A stretch of 55,781 nt of DNA. It comes from Lachnospiraceae bacterium. GTDB lineage: Bacteria > Bacillota > Clostridia > Lachnospirales > Lachnospiraceae. Made by a program: the position numbers and the translations under genes. Positions 1-8,674 of this stretch are shown piece after piece. Each line of letters starts with the position of its first letter. Within the stretch, counting starts at the first letter, position 1. The notes below the pieces were generated by a model. That model saw only the letters and a list, made by a program, of their open reading frames with translations. It did not search any database and was not told the DNA's origin. The DNA is taken from positions 1 through 55,781 of the forward strand of contig JAFZRH010000014.1 in assembly GCA_017619975.1 (NCBI GenBank), given 5' to 3'.

Positions 1-43
1 AGATCGTATTGTCTATATTGTCGTTTTTTGTATTTTTCGCCAT
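1..43 (-). CDS. gyrA: DNA gyrase subunit A, first 14 codons only
   Basis: An ATG on the minus strand at 43-41 follows the gyrB stop after 10 bases and is preceded by an AGGTGA ribosome binding site. The readable part is MAKNTKNDNIDNTI and then the window ends. The product is too short for homology. The call rests on position: in Clostridia gyrA normally follows gyrB in the dnaA-dnaN-recF-gyrB order seen here. It could be another gene, but an Asn/Asp-rich N-terminus fits clostridial GyrA. Confidence 0.6.
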   Translation of the reverse strand, partial: MAKNTKNDNIDNTI

Positions 44-53
44 ACTTTTTCAC

Positions 54-1997
54 CTACACGTCCAGATTCTTCACGAACTTCGCGTTGGCTTCAATGAAGT
101 CGCGGCGCGGCTCGACCTTATCGCCCATCAGGATATTGAAGGTCATATCCACGAACGAGGCGGTATCTTCGTCGATGCAGACCTTGCGCAGGATCCGCCG
201 CTGCGGGTCCATCGTGGTCTCCCAGAGCTGCTCGGCGTCCATTTCGCCCAGACCTTTGTAGCGCTGGATGCGCGCGCCGTCCTGTCCGACCTCGGCCATA
301 AGTCTCTTTTGCTCGTCTTCGCTGTAGGTGTACCAGGTCTTTTTGTTCTTTTCGACCTTGTACAGCGGCGGCTGCGCCAGATACACGTGCCCCTGATGGA
401 TCAGTTCCGGCATGAAGCGGTAGAGGAAGGTCAGCATCAGCGTCCCGATATGCGCGCCGTCCACGTCGGCATCCGTCATGATGATGATCTTGTCGTAGCG
501 GAGCTTTTCGATATCGAAATTGCTTAAGATCCCGGTGCCGAAGGCCGTGATCATGGTCTTGATCTCCGCGTTGGCATAGATTTTTTCTTCCCGGGCCTTT
601 TCCACGTTCAGGATCTTGCCCCGAAGCGGCAGGATCGCCTGATTGTCGCGGTTGCGGGCGGTTTTCGCGCTGCCGCCGGCGGACTCGCCCTCCACGATGA
701 AGATCTCGCACTGCTTGGGATCCTTGTTGGAGCAGTCCGCCAGCTTGCCCGGCAGACCGAAGGAATCCAGCGAGTTCGCCCGGCGGACGTTGTCGCGCGC
801 CTTCCGCGCGTTCTCTCTGGCTTTCTGGGCCAGCAGCGCCTTGTCGCAGATGGCTTTTGCCACGATGGGGTTCTGCTCCAGGAAATAGACCAGCTTTTCG
901 CCCACGATGGATTCCACCGCGGTGCGGGCTTCGGAGTTGCCGAGCTTCTGCTTGGTCTGGCCTTCGAACTGCGGATCCTCGATCTTGATGGAAATGATGG
1001 CCGTCAAGCCTTCGCGGATGTCATCACCGGTCAGGTTCTGGGCATTGTCCTTTAAGATCTTGTTCTTGCGGGCGTAGTCGTTGAAGCACTTGGTCGTCGC
1101 GTTTTTAAAGCCCGTCAGATGCATGCCGCCTTCCGGCGTGATGATGTTGTTGACGAAGCTTAAGGTGTTTTCGCTGAAGCCGTCGTTGTGCTGGAAGGCG
1201 ACCTCCACATAGACGCCGTTGTAGGTCCCATCGATATAAATGACCTTGTCGTACAGGGCGTTGTTGCTTCTGTTTAAGAACGTGACGAATTCCTGGATGC
1301 CGCCTTCGTAGTGGTAGCTGGTCTCCTTCACTTCCTCCTCCCGCTTGTCGCGGATCGTAATGCGCAGGGCCTTGGTCAGGAAGGCCGTTTCGCGCAGACG
1401 GGTCCGCAGCGTATCGTAATCGAAGACCGTCTCCTCGAAGATGGTCGCGTCCGGCTTGAACGTGACCGTCGTGCCGGTCTGGGATTTTTTGCAGGTCCCG
1501 ATGGGTGTTAAGGGCGAAGCCACGTGGCCGCCGTTTTCGTAGCGCTGCTTGTAAACCACGCCGTCCTGCCGGATCACGACCTCCAGCCACTCGGACAAGG
1601 CGTTGACGACCGAAGCGCCCACGCCGTGCAGACCGCCGGAGACTTTGTAGCCCCCGCCGCCGAATTTGCCGCCCGCGTGCAGGATCGTGAAGACGACCTC
1701 CACCGCCGGGATGCCGGCCTTCGGGTGGATGCCCACGGGAATGCCGCGGCCGTTGTCGACGACCGTTACGGAGCCGTCCTTGTTCAGCTCCACCTCGATA
1801 TTGTCACAGAAGCCGGCCAGCGCTTCGTCCACCGCGTTGTCCACGATCTCATAGACCAGATGGTGCAGGCCGCGCGCGGACGTAGTCCCGATATACATAC
1901 CGGGACGCTTCCGGACCGCCTCCAGGCCCTCCAGGATCTGGATCTGATCCGCGGTATATTCCTGCAGACCCTCCTGTTTGTTTTCCAAATCACTCAT
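54..1997 (-). CDS. gyrB: DNA gyrase subunit B
   Basis: ATPase subunit of type II topoisomerase, which introduces negative supercoils together with GyrA. The 647 residues match the usual length. Visible in order are the GHKL ATPase domain ([14 protein letters not shown] near residue 50, then the [15 protein letters not shown] lid near 120), the transducer domain, the TOPRIM motif [10 protein letters not shown] with DADVDGAHI, and the C-terminal GyrA-contacting part ([10 protein letters not shown]). The start has an AGGAGG ribosome binding site seven bases upstream. It lies in the minus-strand run leaving oriC, downstream of recF, with a family B double-hairpin repeat in the 85-base gap. Confidence 0.98.
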   Translation of the reverse strand: MSDLENKQEGLQEYTADQIQILEGLEAVRKRPGMYIGTTSARGLHHLVYEIVDNAVDEALAGFCDNIEVELNKDGSVTVVDNGRGIPVGIHPKAGIPAVEVVFTILHAGGKFGGGGYKVSGGLHGVGASVVNALSEWLEVVIRQDGVVYKQRYENGGHVASPLTPIGTCKKSQTGTTVTFKPDATIFEETVFDYDTLRTRLRETAFLTKALRITIRDKREEEVKETSYHYEGGIQEFVTFLNRSNNALYDKVIYIDGTYNGVYVEVAFQHNDGFSENTLSFVNNIITPEGGMHLTGFKNATTKCFNDYARKNKILKDNAQNLTGDDIREGLTAIISIKIEDPQFEGQTKQKLGNSEARTAVESIVGEKLVYFLEQNPIVAKAICDKALLAQKARENARKARDNVRRANSLDSFGLPGKLADCSNKDPKQCEIFIVEGESAGGSAKTARNRDNQAILPLRGKILNVEKAREEKIYANAEIKTMITAFGTGILSNFDIEKLRYDKIIIMTDADVDGAHIGTLMLTFLYRFMPELIHQGHVYLAQPPLYKVEKNKKTWYTYSEDEQKRLMAEVGQDGARIQRYKGLGEMDAEQLWETTMDPQRRILRKVCIDEDTASFVDMTFNILMGDKVEPRRDFIEANAKFVKNLDV

Positions 1998-2013
1998 TGA
2001 CTATCCTCCTTAC

Positions 2014-2074
2014 TTGCCCTCCCCCGGACGCGGGGGAGGGTGGTCGCCGCCAGGCGACCGGGTGAGGGCGACTT
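2014..2074. repeat. family B double-hairpin repeat, copy 1 (recF-gyrB gap)
   Basis: The unit has a first hairpin CCCTCCCCC/GGGGGAGGG and a second hairpin GGTCGCC-GCCA-GGCGACC, then GGGTGAGGGCGACTT. It fills most of the recF-gyrB gap and ends just before the gyrB ribosome binding site. The same frame, with a different second stem, recurs at 18009-18263 and 37203-37263. Confidence 0.85.
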
Positions 2075-2082
2075 ACTCCCGC

Positions 2083-3159
2083 CTATATCAGGCTGCCTGA
2101 GACAACCCTCCACTTTTTATCTACGTCGACGCGGCGTTCCACGAAATCGTCCATGCCGGTGCAGGTCAGCAGCGTCTGAATATTCCGGATGCTCTTTAAA
2201 AGCTTGTCCTGCCGCTTTTCATCCAGCTCCGAAAGGACATCGTCCAGGAGCAGGACCGGCGCCTCGCCGATTTTTCTCTTGACCAGTTCGATTTCCGCCA
2301 GTTTTAACGACAGCGCGGCGGTCCGCTGCTGGCCCTGGGAACCGTATTGCTTGACGCTGACGTCCCCAAGGGCAAATCCGATCTCGTCCCGATGCGGACC
2401 GGTTCCGGTGGAACCGGCTGCCAGATCCCGGTCTCTTGTCAGAAAGAGGGTTTCCGCCATCTTTCCTTCTTCCGCGCCGGGCTCGTACGCGATCCTCAGT
2501 TCTTCTTTTCCTTCCGTGATCTCCCGGTGGATGGGCGCCGCCGTTAAAGCCAGTTCTTCCACGAACGCGCGCCGCTCCTGCATCAGCAGCTCGCCGGATT
2601 CCGCCAGTTTCTCATCGTAGATATCCAGCAGTTTTCTTAAGTCCGGCTTTTCCCGCACCTCTTTCAGGAGGGCGTTCCGCTGCATCAGGGTCCTTTTGTA
2701 CTCGATCAGAAGGCGCGTGTACAAGGGACTTAACTGACAGAGCTCCACATTCAGGAAGGTCCGGCGCTCGATGGGCGCACTTTTGATGATTTTTAAGTCC
2801 TCCGGCGAGAAAAAGACGACGTGGAGCTGTCCCAAAAGCTCCGAGACCTTTGCCAGCGGTACGCCGCCGACGGCGGCTTCCTTCCCTTTCGATCGGCTGA
2901 TATGATAGTCCAGCCGCGTCGTGACGCCCCGTTTTTCCACAAAAAGCCTCACATGCGCTTCCTCTTCGCCGAAGGCAATGATCTCGCGGTCTTTGCTGCT
3001 GCGGTGGGATGAGGTCGTAGCGCAGGCATAGATGGCTTCCAGTAAATTGGTTTTTCCCTGGGCGTTGTCCCCGAAAAACAGATTCGTTCCGGGGGAAAGA
3101 TCCAGCTGAAGGGATCCGTAGTTCCGGTAATTCTTCAGTTCGACGGATCTTACCTGCAT
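2083..3159 (-). CDS. recF: DNA replication and repair protein RecF
   Basis: SMC-like ATPase that binds gapped DNA and helps load RecA with RecO and RecR. The N-terminus MQVRSVELKNYRNY is typical, with Walker A GDNAQGKTN near residue 36, a signature region QGQQRTAALSLKLAE and Walker B VLLLDDVLSELD. I start at 3159 because the reading frame upstream lies inside the S4 gene and adds 17 residues unlike RecF; this gives 358 residues, the normal size. The start overlaps the end of the S4 gene by 10 bases, which suggests translational coupling. Confidence 0.96.
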   Translation of the reverse strand: MQVRSVELKNYRNYGSLQLDLSPGTNLFFGDNAQGKTNLLEAIYACATTSSHRSSKDREIIAFGEEEAHVRLFVEKRGVTTRLDYHISRSKGKEAAVGGVPLAKVSELLGQLHVVFFSPEDLKIIKSAPIERRTFLNVELCQLSPLYTRLLIEYKRTLMQRNALLKEVREKPDLRKLLDIYDEKLAESGELLMQERRAFVEELALTAAPIHREITEGKEELRIAYEPGAEEGKMAETLFLTRDRDLAAGSTGTGPHRDEIGFALGDVSVKQYGSQGQQRTAALSLKLAEIELVKRKIGEAPVLLLDDVLSELDEKRQDKLLKSIRNIQTLLTCTGMDDFVERRVDVDKKWRVVSGSLI

Positions 3160-3359
3160 GTGATCGTAAAGCGCTTTCCTTCCAGTTCTATGATGTCGCC
3201 GGGGACGCATTTGCGGCCGCGCCGCAAATCGACTTCGCCGTTTACAAGAACTTCTCCGTTCTGGATCCGTTCTTTGGCTTCGGCGCCGTTTTCGACCAGG
3301 CCCGCGAGCTTTAAGGCCTGCCCCAGCTTGATGAATTCGTCTCTGATCTTAACTTCCAT
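3150..3359 (-). CDS. yaaA: small S4-domain RNA-binding protein (YaaA type)
   Basis: A 69-residue protein made almost wholly of an S4 fold (QALKLAGLVENGAEAKERIQ, then GEVLVNGEVDLRRGRK and PGDIIEL). The family is linked to ribosome or RNA binding and sits between dnaN and recF in most Firmicutes. The ATG at 3359 gives MEVKIRDEFIKLGQ; the longer reading frame upstream would run into the family A repeat and is unlikely. Its stop lies inside the recF start region. Confidence 0.93.
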   Translation of the reverse strand: MEVKIRDEFIKLGQALKLAGLVENGAEAKERIQNGEVLVNGEVDLRRGRKCVPGDIIELEGKRFTITCR

Positions 3360-3383
3360 AGCTTGATTCTTTTCTATATTAGG

Positions 3384-3540
3384 GTCTCGCTGCCTCGAAT
3401 CATCCGTGTCAGCCCGATTCGGCACCGTGTCATTCCGAGCAAAGCGAGGAATCTTTCTTTTTAAGAACCTTCCACTTCGACTCAGGCCTCGCTGCCTCGA
3501 CGAAAACTTTCGTCGGCCCGGTTCGGCGACCTTCCTTCAG
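3384..3540. repeat. two partial left-half units of family A
   Basis: CTCGCTGCCTCG starts at about 3386 and again at about 3488, each followed by a variable stretch and then CCCGATTCGG or CCCGGTTCGGCGACCTTCC. These match the left arm and centre of the full hairpin at 3541 but have no right arm next to them. The second unit carries a short self-complementary stretch, CGACGAAA/TTTCGTCG, where the variable stem would be. Confidence 0.7.
3429..3455. repeat. short ATTCC...GGAAT hairpin repeat
   Basis: GTCATTCCGAGC followed by AAAGCGAGGAATCTT forms a small stem (ATTCC/GGAAT) around a GAGCAAAGCGA loop. Very similar intergenic sequences are common in gut bacterial genomes; that is recalled knowledge, not checked here. 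Confidence 0.5.
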
Positions 3541-3655
3541 GCCTCGCTGCCTCGAATCATCTGTCTCACCCCGCTTCGGCGGCCTTCCGGAATAGAACAG
3601 TCATAGTCAGGTCGCCTCAAGGGGGATTCGACAGATGATTCGGGCGCGCTCGGCC
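3541..3655. repeat. family A long hairpin, copy 1
   Basis: The left end GCCTCGCTGCCTCG and right end CGGGCGCGCTCGGC enclose a 13-bp perfect stem (CGAATCATCTGTC at 3553-3565 with its complement at 3630-3642). A central stem GGCGGCC/GGTCGCC with one G-U pair lies inside. The ends and centre match the copies at 29663 and 35248, while the middle stem does not. Confidence 0.85.
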
Positions 3656-3673
3656 CAAAAATCATCCAGTAAC

Positions 3674-4789
3674 TTACCGCGTCACAAAATTCACCGGCAG
3701 GATCAGGTAGATGTAGGTGCCCTCCTCGTCGCGGATGAAGCCCGGCGCGCGGGAATTTGTCAGATACAGCGTCACCGTCTCGTCATTGATGGCCCGGAGC
3801 GCATCGATCAGGAAGCGAGGATTGAAGCCGATCATCAGGTTGCTGCCTTCCTTCTCCACTTCGATCTCTTCTTTCATGGATCCGATGATGCTCGTCAGGC
3901 TCAAGGTCACGCTGCCGTTCTTGATATTCAGAATCAGCGGCTTCTTGTCGGACTCGCGCACCAGGATCACCGAGCGCTCGATGCAGTTTAACAGGCGCTT
4001 GCGGTTGAAGACCAGCTTCGTTTCGTAATTTGACGTGATCATCTGATCGATGCGGAAGTATTCCCCTTCGATCAGGCGGCTCACCAGCGTCGTTCCTTCG
4101 AAAGCGAACAAAATATGGTTCTTTCCGATATAGATGTTCACCATTTTGGAAGCATCTCCGGTGATGATGCGGCTTAAGTCATTTAACGTCTTGCCCGGTA
4201 CGATGACCGAGACCGGATCGATGCTTTCGCGGTTGTTCATCACGCTGTAGCGGATCGCGATGCGGTGTCCGTCCAGCGCGGCGACGCGGAGCGTATTGCC
4301 TTTGATTTCAAAAAGCTCGCCGGTCATCATCTTGTTGTTTTCATTCGCCGCGATCGAGAAGATGGTCTGCTCAATGATTTCCTTTAAAGTAAGCTGCGAG
4401 ATCACCACCGGAATTCCCTTGCTGATGGAAGGCATGCCGATGAAATCGTCCCCGTTCTTGCCGGACATCGTAAAGTAGGCGTCCGCGGAAGTGATTTCCA
4501 CCTGGAGATTGCTGTCTACTTTAATATGGATCTCATCTTCCGGAAGATTCCGGATGATATCGGAAAAAAGTTTGGCATCCAGAGCGACGGTTCCTTCCGA
4601 AATGATCGTTCCGCCGGTCTCGGAACGGATCGCCATCTCCATGTCGTTGGCCATGACGGTCACGATCCCGTTTTTCGCTTCCAGCAGCAGACATTCCAGA
4701 ATAGGAAGGGACGTCCTTGTCGGCACAGCTTTCATGCTTGTATTGATGGCCTGCATCAGTTTCGCCTTGGAAAAGAAAAGGTCTAACAT
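3674..4789 (-). CDS. dnaN: DNA polymerase III beta subunit (sliding clamp)
   Basis: Ring-shaped clamp that tethers the replicative polymerase to DNA. The 371 residues match the family. The N-terminus has LMQAINTSMKAVPTRTSLPILE, domains two and three follow with RLIEGEYFRID, and the end YIYLILPVNFVTR resembles the usual PVR C-terminus. The ATG has an AAGGAGTT ribosome binding site and lies 26-33 bases from a good promoter (4822-4850). It is separated from dnaA by 222 bases, and so may be transcribed both with dnaA and alone. Confidence 0.97.
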   Translation of the reverse strand: MLDLFFSKAKLMQAINTSMKAVPTRTSLPILECLLLEAKNGIVTVMANDMEMAIRSETGGTIISEGTVALDAKLFSDIIRNLPEDEIHIKVDSNLQVEITSADAYFTMSGKNGDDFIGMPSISKGIPVVISQLTLKEIIEQTIFSIAANENNKMMTGELFEIKGNTLRVAALDGHRIAIRYSVMNNRESIDPVSVIVPGKTLNDLSRIITGDASKMVNIYIGKNHILFAFEGTTLVSRLIEGEYFRIDQMITSNYETKLVFNRKRLLNCIERSVILVRESDKKPLILNIKNGSVTLSLTSIIGSMKEEIEVEKEGSNLMIGFNPRFLIDALRAINDETVTLYLTNSRAPGFIRDEEGTYIYLILPVNFVTR

Positions 4790-4821
4790 AACAACTCCTT
4801 CTTTATTGTGACATAGTATTT

Positions 4822-4850
4822 ATTATAATAGGGGCTGTAGAATTGTTGAA
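4822..4850 (-). promoter_or_regulatory. dnaN promoter
   Basis: On the minus strand, TTCAAC (4850-4845), a 17-base spacer and TATAAT (4827-4822) fit a housekeeping sigma-A promoter. The dnaN start codon lies about 30 bases downstream. Confidence 0.7.
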
Positions 4851-4987
4851 AGCCCGGTTTTATTCAGCAGTCATCCCGTTTTCCGCCCTGTATAAGTCCG
4901 TTTAAAGGCCCGGGAAGGAGCGGGGAAAAGCGTGCTCTTGTCCACCCGGCGGAAAGTCCTGAAAAATGACGGCCCGCCGTTCCCATT

Positions 4988-4996
4988 TTATCCACG
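4988..4996 (+). other. DnaA box (TTATCCACG) downstream of dnaA
   Basis: This matches the TTATCCACA consensus at eight of nine positions and lies in the dnaA-dnaN gap. A second weaker match on the other strand (5004-5012) touches the dnaA stop. Boxes on both sides of dnaA would resemble the bipartite origin known in Bacillus. Confidence 0.55.
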
Positions 4997-5011
4997 GGGA
5001 AGCGGTGGATA

Positions 5012-6349
5012 TCAGGGTTTGATCTTTTTGCGGAGGACTTCCATCACATTCCGCAGGGATTCGTCCGTCTGCAGCTGCTCTTCGATCTTCCGCTTTCCGT
5101 GCAGGACCGTGGTATGATCCCTTCCGCCGAGGAACTGTCCGATATTTTTCAGCGGCGTCTGCGTCAGTTCCTTGGCCAGATACATGACGATCTGACGCGG
5201 GAAGACGATCTCGGCATCTTTTTTCTTGCCGATGATATCGGACGTCCGGATGCCGAAGTGATCGGATACGACCTCCAGAATATAAGGAAGCGTGATCTCG
5301 CGCGGCGCGTCCGGATTGATCTGGTCCCGAAGCGCTTCTTCCGCCAGTTCCAGGGTGATGGGCCGGACCGTTACGCGGGACAGGGCCACAATCTTCGTTA
5401 AGGCACCTTCCAGCTCCCGGATATTGGATTTGATGTTGCTGGCGATGTACTTGATGACTTCATTGTCGATGTTGTAGCCGGCAATCTCCTCTTTTTTCCG
5501 CAGGATCGCCATGCGGGTCTCAAAATCCGGCAGGCCGATATCGGCGGTCAGACCCTGTTCGAAGCGGGTACGGAGCCGCTCTTCCAGATCGTCGATCTCC
5601 TTCGGAACGCGGTCGCTGGAGATCACAATCTGTTTATTGGCGCCGTAGAGAGCGTTGAAGGTATGGAAAAGCTCTTCCTGCATACCGAACTTTTTGGAAA
5701 TAAACTGAATATCGTCGATCAGCAGCACGTCCACAAAGCGGTATTTTTCCCGGAAATCCGTCATGGTCGTATTGTTTTTGTTGGCCAGGGCGTCCACGTA
5801 GTCGTTCAGAAACTTTTCGCAGGTCACATAAAGAACACGGGCCTTCGGATTTTCTTTCAGTACAAAATGAGCGATGGACTGCATCAGATGCGTTTTGCCG
5901 AGTCCGGCGCCGCCGTAGATATACAGAGGATTGTAGATCTCGCCAGGCGCTTCCGCGACGGCCAGGGAGGCTGCGTGCGCCAGTTTGTTGTTCTGACCGA
6001 CCACGAAAGAATCGAAGGTATAGCGGGAATTTAAATTGGCGATGCTGAAATCGTGACGGGATGCGGGAGCATCCTCCCGGTTTTCATCACGGGTCGTGAC
6101 GAATTTCAGCGTGCAGTCCGTGCCGGTGATCTCTTCGATCGCGTAATGCAGAAAAAATCCGTAGCGGTTTTCCACGAAGGAAGCGGCAAAGCTGTCGCCG
6201 GGAAAATAGACGGTCAGAACATTTTTATTGCTCAAAGAAACAGGAATCAGAGGCAGGATCCAGGTCCGGTAACTGACATCCGTCAGACCTCTGTCTTCTC
6301 TGACTTTTTCTAAAATATCATCCCATTTGCTTTTAATATCAGTAAACAT
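5012..6349 (-). CDS. dnaA: chromosomal replication initiator DnaA
   Basis: AAA+ ATPase that binds DnaA boxes and opens the origin. The N-terminal DnaB-contact domain (DVSYRTWILPLIPVSL) is followed by Walker A GGAGLGKTHLMQ, Walker B VLLIDDIQFI, and the domain IV helix-turn-helix with RDHTTVLHGKRKI. I start at the ATG at 6349, which has GAGGT five bases upstream; an in-frame GTG at 6361 would overlap that site. This gives 445 residues, the usual length. It faces away from oriC and heads the minus-strand replication genes. Confidence 0.97.
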   Translation of the reverse strand: MFTDIKSKWDDILEKVREDRGLTDVSYRTWILPLIPVSLSNKNVLTVYFPGDSFAASFVENRYGFFLHYAIEEITGTDCTLKFVTTRDENREDAPASRHDFSIANLNSRYTFDSFVVGQNNKLAHAASLAVAEAPGEIYNPLYIYGGAGLGKTHLMQSIAHFVLKENPKARVLYVTCEKFLNDYVDALANKNNTTMTDFREKYRFVDVLLIDDIQFISKKFGMQEELFHTFNALYGANKQIVISSDRVPKEIDDLEERLRTRFEQGLTADIGLPDFETRMAILRKKEEIAGYNIDNEVIKYIASNIKSNIRELEGALTKIVALSRVTVRPITLELAEEALRDQINPDAPREITLPYILEVVSDHFGIRTSDIIGKKKDAEIVFPRQIVMYLAKELTQTPLKNIGQFLGGRDHTTVLHGKRKIEEQLQTDESLRNVMEVLRKKIKP

Positions 6350-6394
6350 AGCATACCTCACCGTATAAGGGCAAACTCCGACTTATACAGGTAT

Positions 6395-6423
6395 AATATA
6401 GCAAAAAGCCGCTCAAAATTCAA
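6395..6423 (-). promoter_or_regulatory. dnaA promoter
   Basis: TTGAAT (6423-6418), a 17-base spacer and TATATT (6400-6395) on the minus strand give a plausible sigma-A promoter 45 bases upstream of the dnaA start. It lies at the edge of the DnaA-box region, so control by DnaA is likely but not shown. Confidence 0.65.
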
Positions 6424-6730
6424 GAAGGGAGGTGGGAAAAATCAATAATCGGAACGAAAATGTGGATGCATTTTACCGGGTTTTGCACAATACGGAAAGC
6501 TTATACACATACATTTTTTAAACAGTCCACAGGAAAGAAAATTAAAGGCCGTGAAAAATGCCGCCATTACAGGAAAATTTGAAAATTATCCACCGAATGC
6601 ACATTTTTTGAGACAGACGCTTTGTGTATAAAAAAGAGACGGTGATATCCACAAATCATGCACATTTCATGCCCTTTTTGGGGATATTGACTTTTTCCGT
6701 ACACGTTTCGGCCGCCAGGAAAAAAAGTGC
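6424..6730. other. replication origin region (oriC)
   Basis: This is the divergent gap between dnaA and rpmH, locally AT-rich in an otherwise GC-rich window. DnaA-box matches are TTATACACA at 6501-6509 (+), TTATCCACC at 6586-6594 (+), TTATACACA at 6623-6631 (-) and ATATCCACA at 6645-6653 (+), with a weak match at 6461-6469 (-). Coding strands flip here: replication genes leave to the left and rpmH onward to the right, as expected for an origin. The unwinding element was not placed exactly; T-rich stretches near 6511-6520 and 6604-6610 are candidates. Confidence 0.88.
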
Positions 6731-6759
6731 TTGACGGACAGGAAACTTTTCCTTATAAT
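6731..6759 (+). promoter_or_regulatory. rpmH promoter
   Basis: TTGACG (6731-6736), a 17-base spacer and TATAAT (6754-6759) form a near-consensus sigma-A promoter. A GAGGAGGT ribosome binding site and the rpmH start follow within 40 bases. Confidence 0.85.
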
Positions 6760-6797
6760 ACCTACTGCGTTTTATTTAAACGAGGAGGTATGTTGCC

Positions 6798-6932
6798 ATG
6801 AAAATGACATTTCAGCCCAAGAGAGTCTCTGATAAAAGAGTCCATGGTTTCCGGGCAAGAATGAAAACGGCCAGCGGCAGAAAAGTGTTATCCGCCCGCA
6901 GAGCAAAAGGCAGAAAAGCTATTTCGTTTTAG
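6798..6932 (+). CDS. rpmH: 50S ribosomal protein L34
   Basis: A 44-residue, strongly basic protein of the large ribosomal subunit. It reads [18 protein letters not shown], followed by [20 protein letters not shown] and RKAISF, matching the highly conserved L34 family over its whole length. GAGGAGGT lies eight bases before the ATG and a strong promoter lies at 6731-6759. It is the first gene of the plus-strand cluster leaving oriC and is followed after 30 bases by rnpA, the order found in nearly all bacteria. Confidence 0.97.
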   Translation: MKMTFQPKRVSDKRVHGFRARMKTASGRKVLSARRAKGRKAISF

Positions 6933-6962
6933 GCCGCGCTGAGTGGTCTATTTTTTACGAAT

Positions 6963-7325
6963 ATGGTCACTTTAACGCCAATGGAATCGCTGAAGAAAAC
7001 AGCGCAGTTTGCCGAAGTCTATGAAAAGGGAAAGGCTTTCGGCACAAAAACCCTGGTCCTGTATGTTTTGAATTCGGAAGGGGACCGGGAGGAAGGCCGG
7101 TTAGGAATATCGGTCAGCAAAAAGGTCGGGGGCAGCGTGGTCAGACACCGCATCCGCCGCCTGATCAGGGAATGCTTCCGCCTGCATAAATCGGAATGGG
7201 CAGCAAGGGATTACGTTGTCGTTGCCCGAAAGGAAGCCGCCGGGAAGTCATACGCGGAGCTGGAAGCAGCGCTTTTGCTTCTCGGAAAAAAATCGAACTC
7301 GTTTGGGAAGGGCGGGAAGCCGTGA
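6963..7325 (+). CDS. rnpA: ribonuclease P protein component
   Basis: Protein cofactor of RNase P, which trims the 5' ends of tRNA precursors. The family signature [13 protein letters not shown] is present, with [14 protein letters not shown] just before it and [10 protein letters not shown] after it. At 120 residues the length is normal. The start is uncertain: the ATG at 6963 lacks a clear ribosome binding site, and an in-frame ATG at 6981 ([14 protein letters not shown]) gives an N-terminus more like other family members. Translation may be coupled to rpmH. Its stop overlaps the yidD start. Confidence 0.95.
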   Translation: MVTLTPMESLKKTAQFAEVYEKGKAFGTKTLVLYVLNSEGDREEGRLGISVSKKVGGSVVRHRIRRLIRECFRLHKSEWAARDYVVVARKEAAGKSYAELEAALLLLGKKSNSFGKGGKP

Positions 7326-7555
7326 AACGTATCCTGATGTCTCTTGTCCGATTCTATCAGAAAAGGATCTCGCCCTTAAAACCCTCCGGAACCTGTAAAT
7401 TTATTCCCACCTGTTCTCAGTACGCACTGGAGGCGCTGGAAAGACACGGCGCGCTGAAAGGGAGTATTCTGGCAATCTGGAGAGTATTACGCTGCAATCC
7501 TTTCTCGGAAGGGGGATATGATCCCGTCCCCGAAGTCTGGCCGGGCAGGAAATAA
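7322..7555 (+). CDS. yidD: membrane protein insertion efficiency factor YidD
   Basis: A small protein of 77 residues with the family core [20 protein letters not shown], then [17 protein letters not shown] and [14 protein letters not shown], including the conserved cysteines. It is thought to help YidC insert membrane proteins. The start is a GTG whose last bases overlap the rnpA stop (GTGA), giving [15 protein letters not shown]; the reading frame extends further upstream but only inside rnpA. An ATG at 7337 is the alternative start. Confidence 0.93.
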   Translation: MKRILMSLVRFYQKRISPLKPSGTCKFIPTCSQYALEALERHGALKGSILAIWRVLRCNPFSEGGYDPVPEVWPGRK

Positions 7556-7570
7556 CAGCTGGAGGAAAAA

Positions 7571-8662
7571 ATGTACTATTTATTACTGAGTGCAGCAGAT
7601 ACAGCCGCCAAATCCACGAAATTCTTCTATGAAGACTGGATTATCATAAAGCCGTTTATCTGGCTGTTCAGTCAATGCATGAACGGTATCATGTTCGTGC
7701 TGGACAAGGTCGGAATCTACAACATTGCTCTTTGTATCGTTCTGTTTACCATTCTGACGAAGATGCTGCTGCTGCCGCTCACCGTCAAGCAGCAGAAATC
7801 CATGCGGATCCAGACGATCATGAATCCGGAAATCCAGGCGCTGCAGAAGAAATACGCCGGCAAAACGGATACGCTCTCCCGTCAGAAAATGATGGAGGAA
7901 CAGCAGGCGATCCAGCAGAAATACGGCGTATCCATGTTCGGCGGCTGTCTGCCGACCCTGATCCAGATGCCGATCCTCTTTGCTCTGTATCCGGTCATTT
8001 ACCGGATGGAGGAATACGTCAAATATCTGGGAACGCTGGAAAGCAAGCTGAGCAGCGAACAGTATACCCGCATGTGGCAGCTGTTCGATCTGAATTTAAA
8101 GAATTCGCCGAAGTCGGCGGAAGGCTTCCCCTTTGCCTGGCCGGTGCTGCTGCCGATTCTGGTAGCGGCGGCCCAGTTCCTGCAGACCAAGCTGATGACG
8201 TCCCGTCAGCAGAACCAGCACCAGAGCGACAACCCCATGGGCAATTCCATGAAGGTGATGAACATCGTCATGCCGCTCATGATCGGTTTTATGGCGATCT
8301 CCTTCCCGGCATTCTTAGGTCTGTACTGGCTGGTCCAGTCCCTGGTCATGCTGGTTCAGCAGATTCTGATCAACAAGTCTCTGGACAAGAAGACCACGGA
8401 AGAATTAATTAAGGAAAACATCGAAAAAGCGAATAAAAAGCGTGCCCGCAGAGGGCAGCCGCCTATCTCTGACAAGGCCAGCATCTCGACCCGGAACCTG
8501 GACCGTCTGAATGCCCGTGCCGAGGATACGCAGTTTCAGGAAGAAAAAGAAGCAAAGATGAAAGCGGCTACGGAATACTATCAGAGCCGTACGGCCGCGC
8601 CGGGCTCTCTGGCAGCCAAGGCAAATATGGTCCGGGATTACAACGAAAGAACCAAAAAATAA
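7571..8662 (+). CDS. yidC: membrane protein insertase YidC/Oxa1 family
   Basis: Inserts proteins into the cytoplasmic membrane, alone or with SecYEG. The 363 residues carry the YidC core: a first core membrane segment (IALCIVLFTILTKMLLLPLT), a cytoplasmic coiled hairpin (residues about 75-120), then FGGCLPTLIQMPILFALYPVIY, a segment near 190-210 and a last one (IGFMAISFPAFLGLYWLVQS). There is no lipobox, unlike Bacillus SpoIIIJ. The tail of about 85 residues is Lys/Arg-rich, as expected for ribosome contact. It has a GGAGG ribosome binding site and is 15 bases after yidD. Confidence 0.96.
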   Translation: MYYLLLSAADTAAKSTKFFYEDWIIIKPFIWLFSQCMNGIMFVLDKVGIYNIALCIVLFTILTKMLLLPLTVKQQKSMRIQTIMNPEIQALQKKYAGKTDTLSRQKMMEEQQAIQQKYGVSMFGGCLPTLIQMPILFALYPVIYRMEEYVKYLGTLESKLSSEQYTRMWQLFDLNLKNSPKSAEGFPFAWPVLLPILVAAAQFLQTKLMTSRQQNQHQSDNPMGNSMKVMNIVMPLMIGFMAISFPAFLGLYWLVQSLVMLVQQILINKSLDKKTTEELIKENIEKANKKRARRGQPPISDKASISTRNLDRLNARAEDTQFQEEKEAKMKAATEYYQSRTAAPGSLAAKANMVRDYNERTKK

Positions 8663-8674
8663 AGAAGGAAAAGC

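Larger units (their letters stand above)
3360..3673. other. gene-free gap filled with repeat sequence
   Basis: This 314-base gap between dnaN and the S4 gene holds no credible gene. It contains two partial left halves of the family A hairpin (from about 3384 and 3483), a short hairpin of the ATTCC-GAGCAAAGCG-AGGAAT type (3429-3455) and one full family A hairpin (3541-3655). Confidence 0.8.

Noticed and set aside
6359-6361. GTG as the dnaA start.
   Set aside because: The GAGGT ribosome binding site overlaps that GTG and is well placed for the ATG at 6349.
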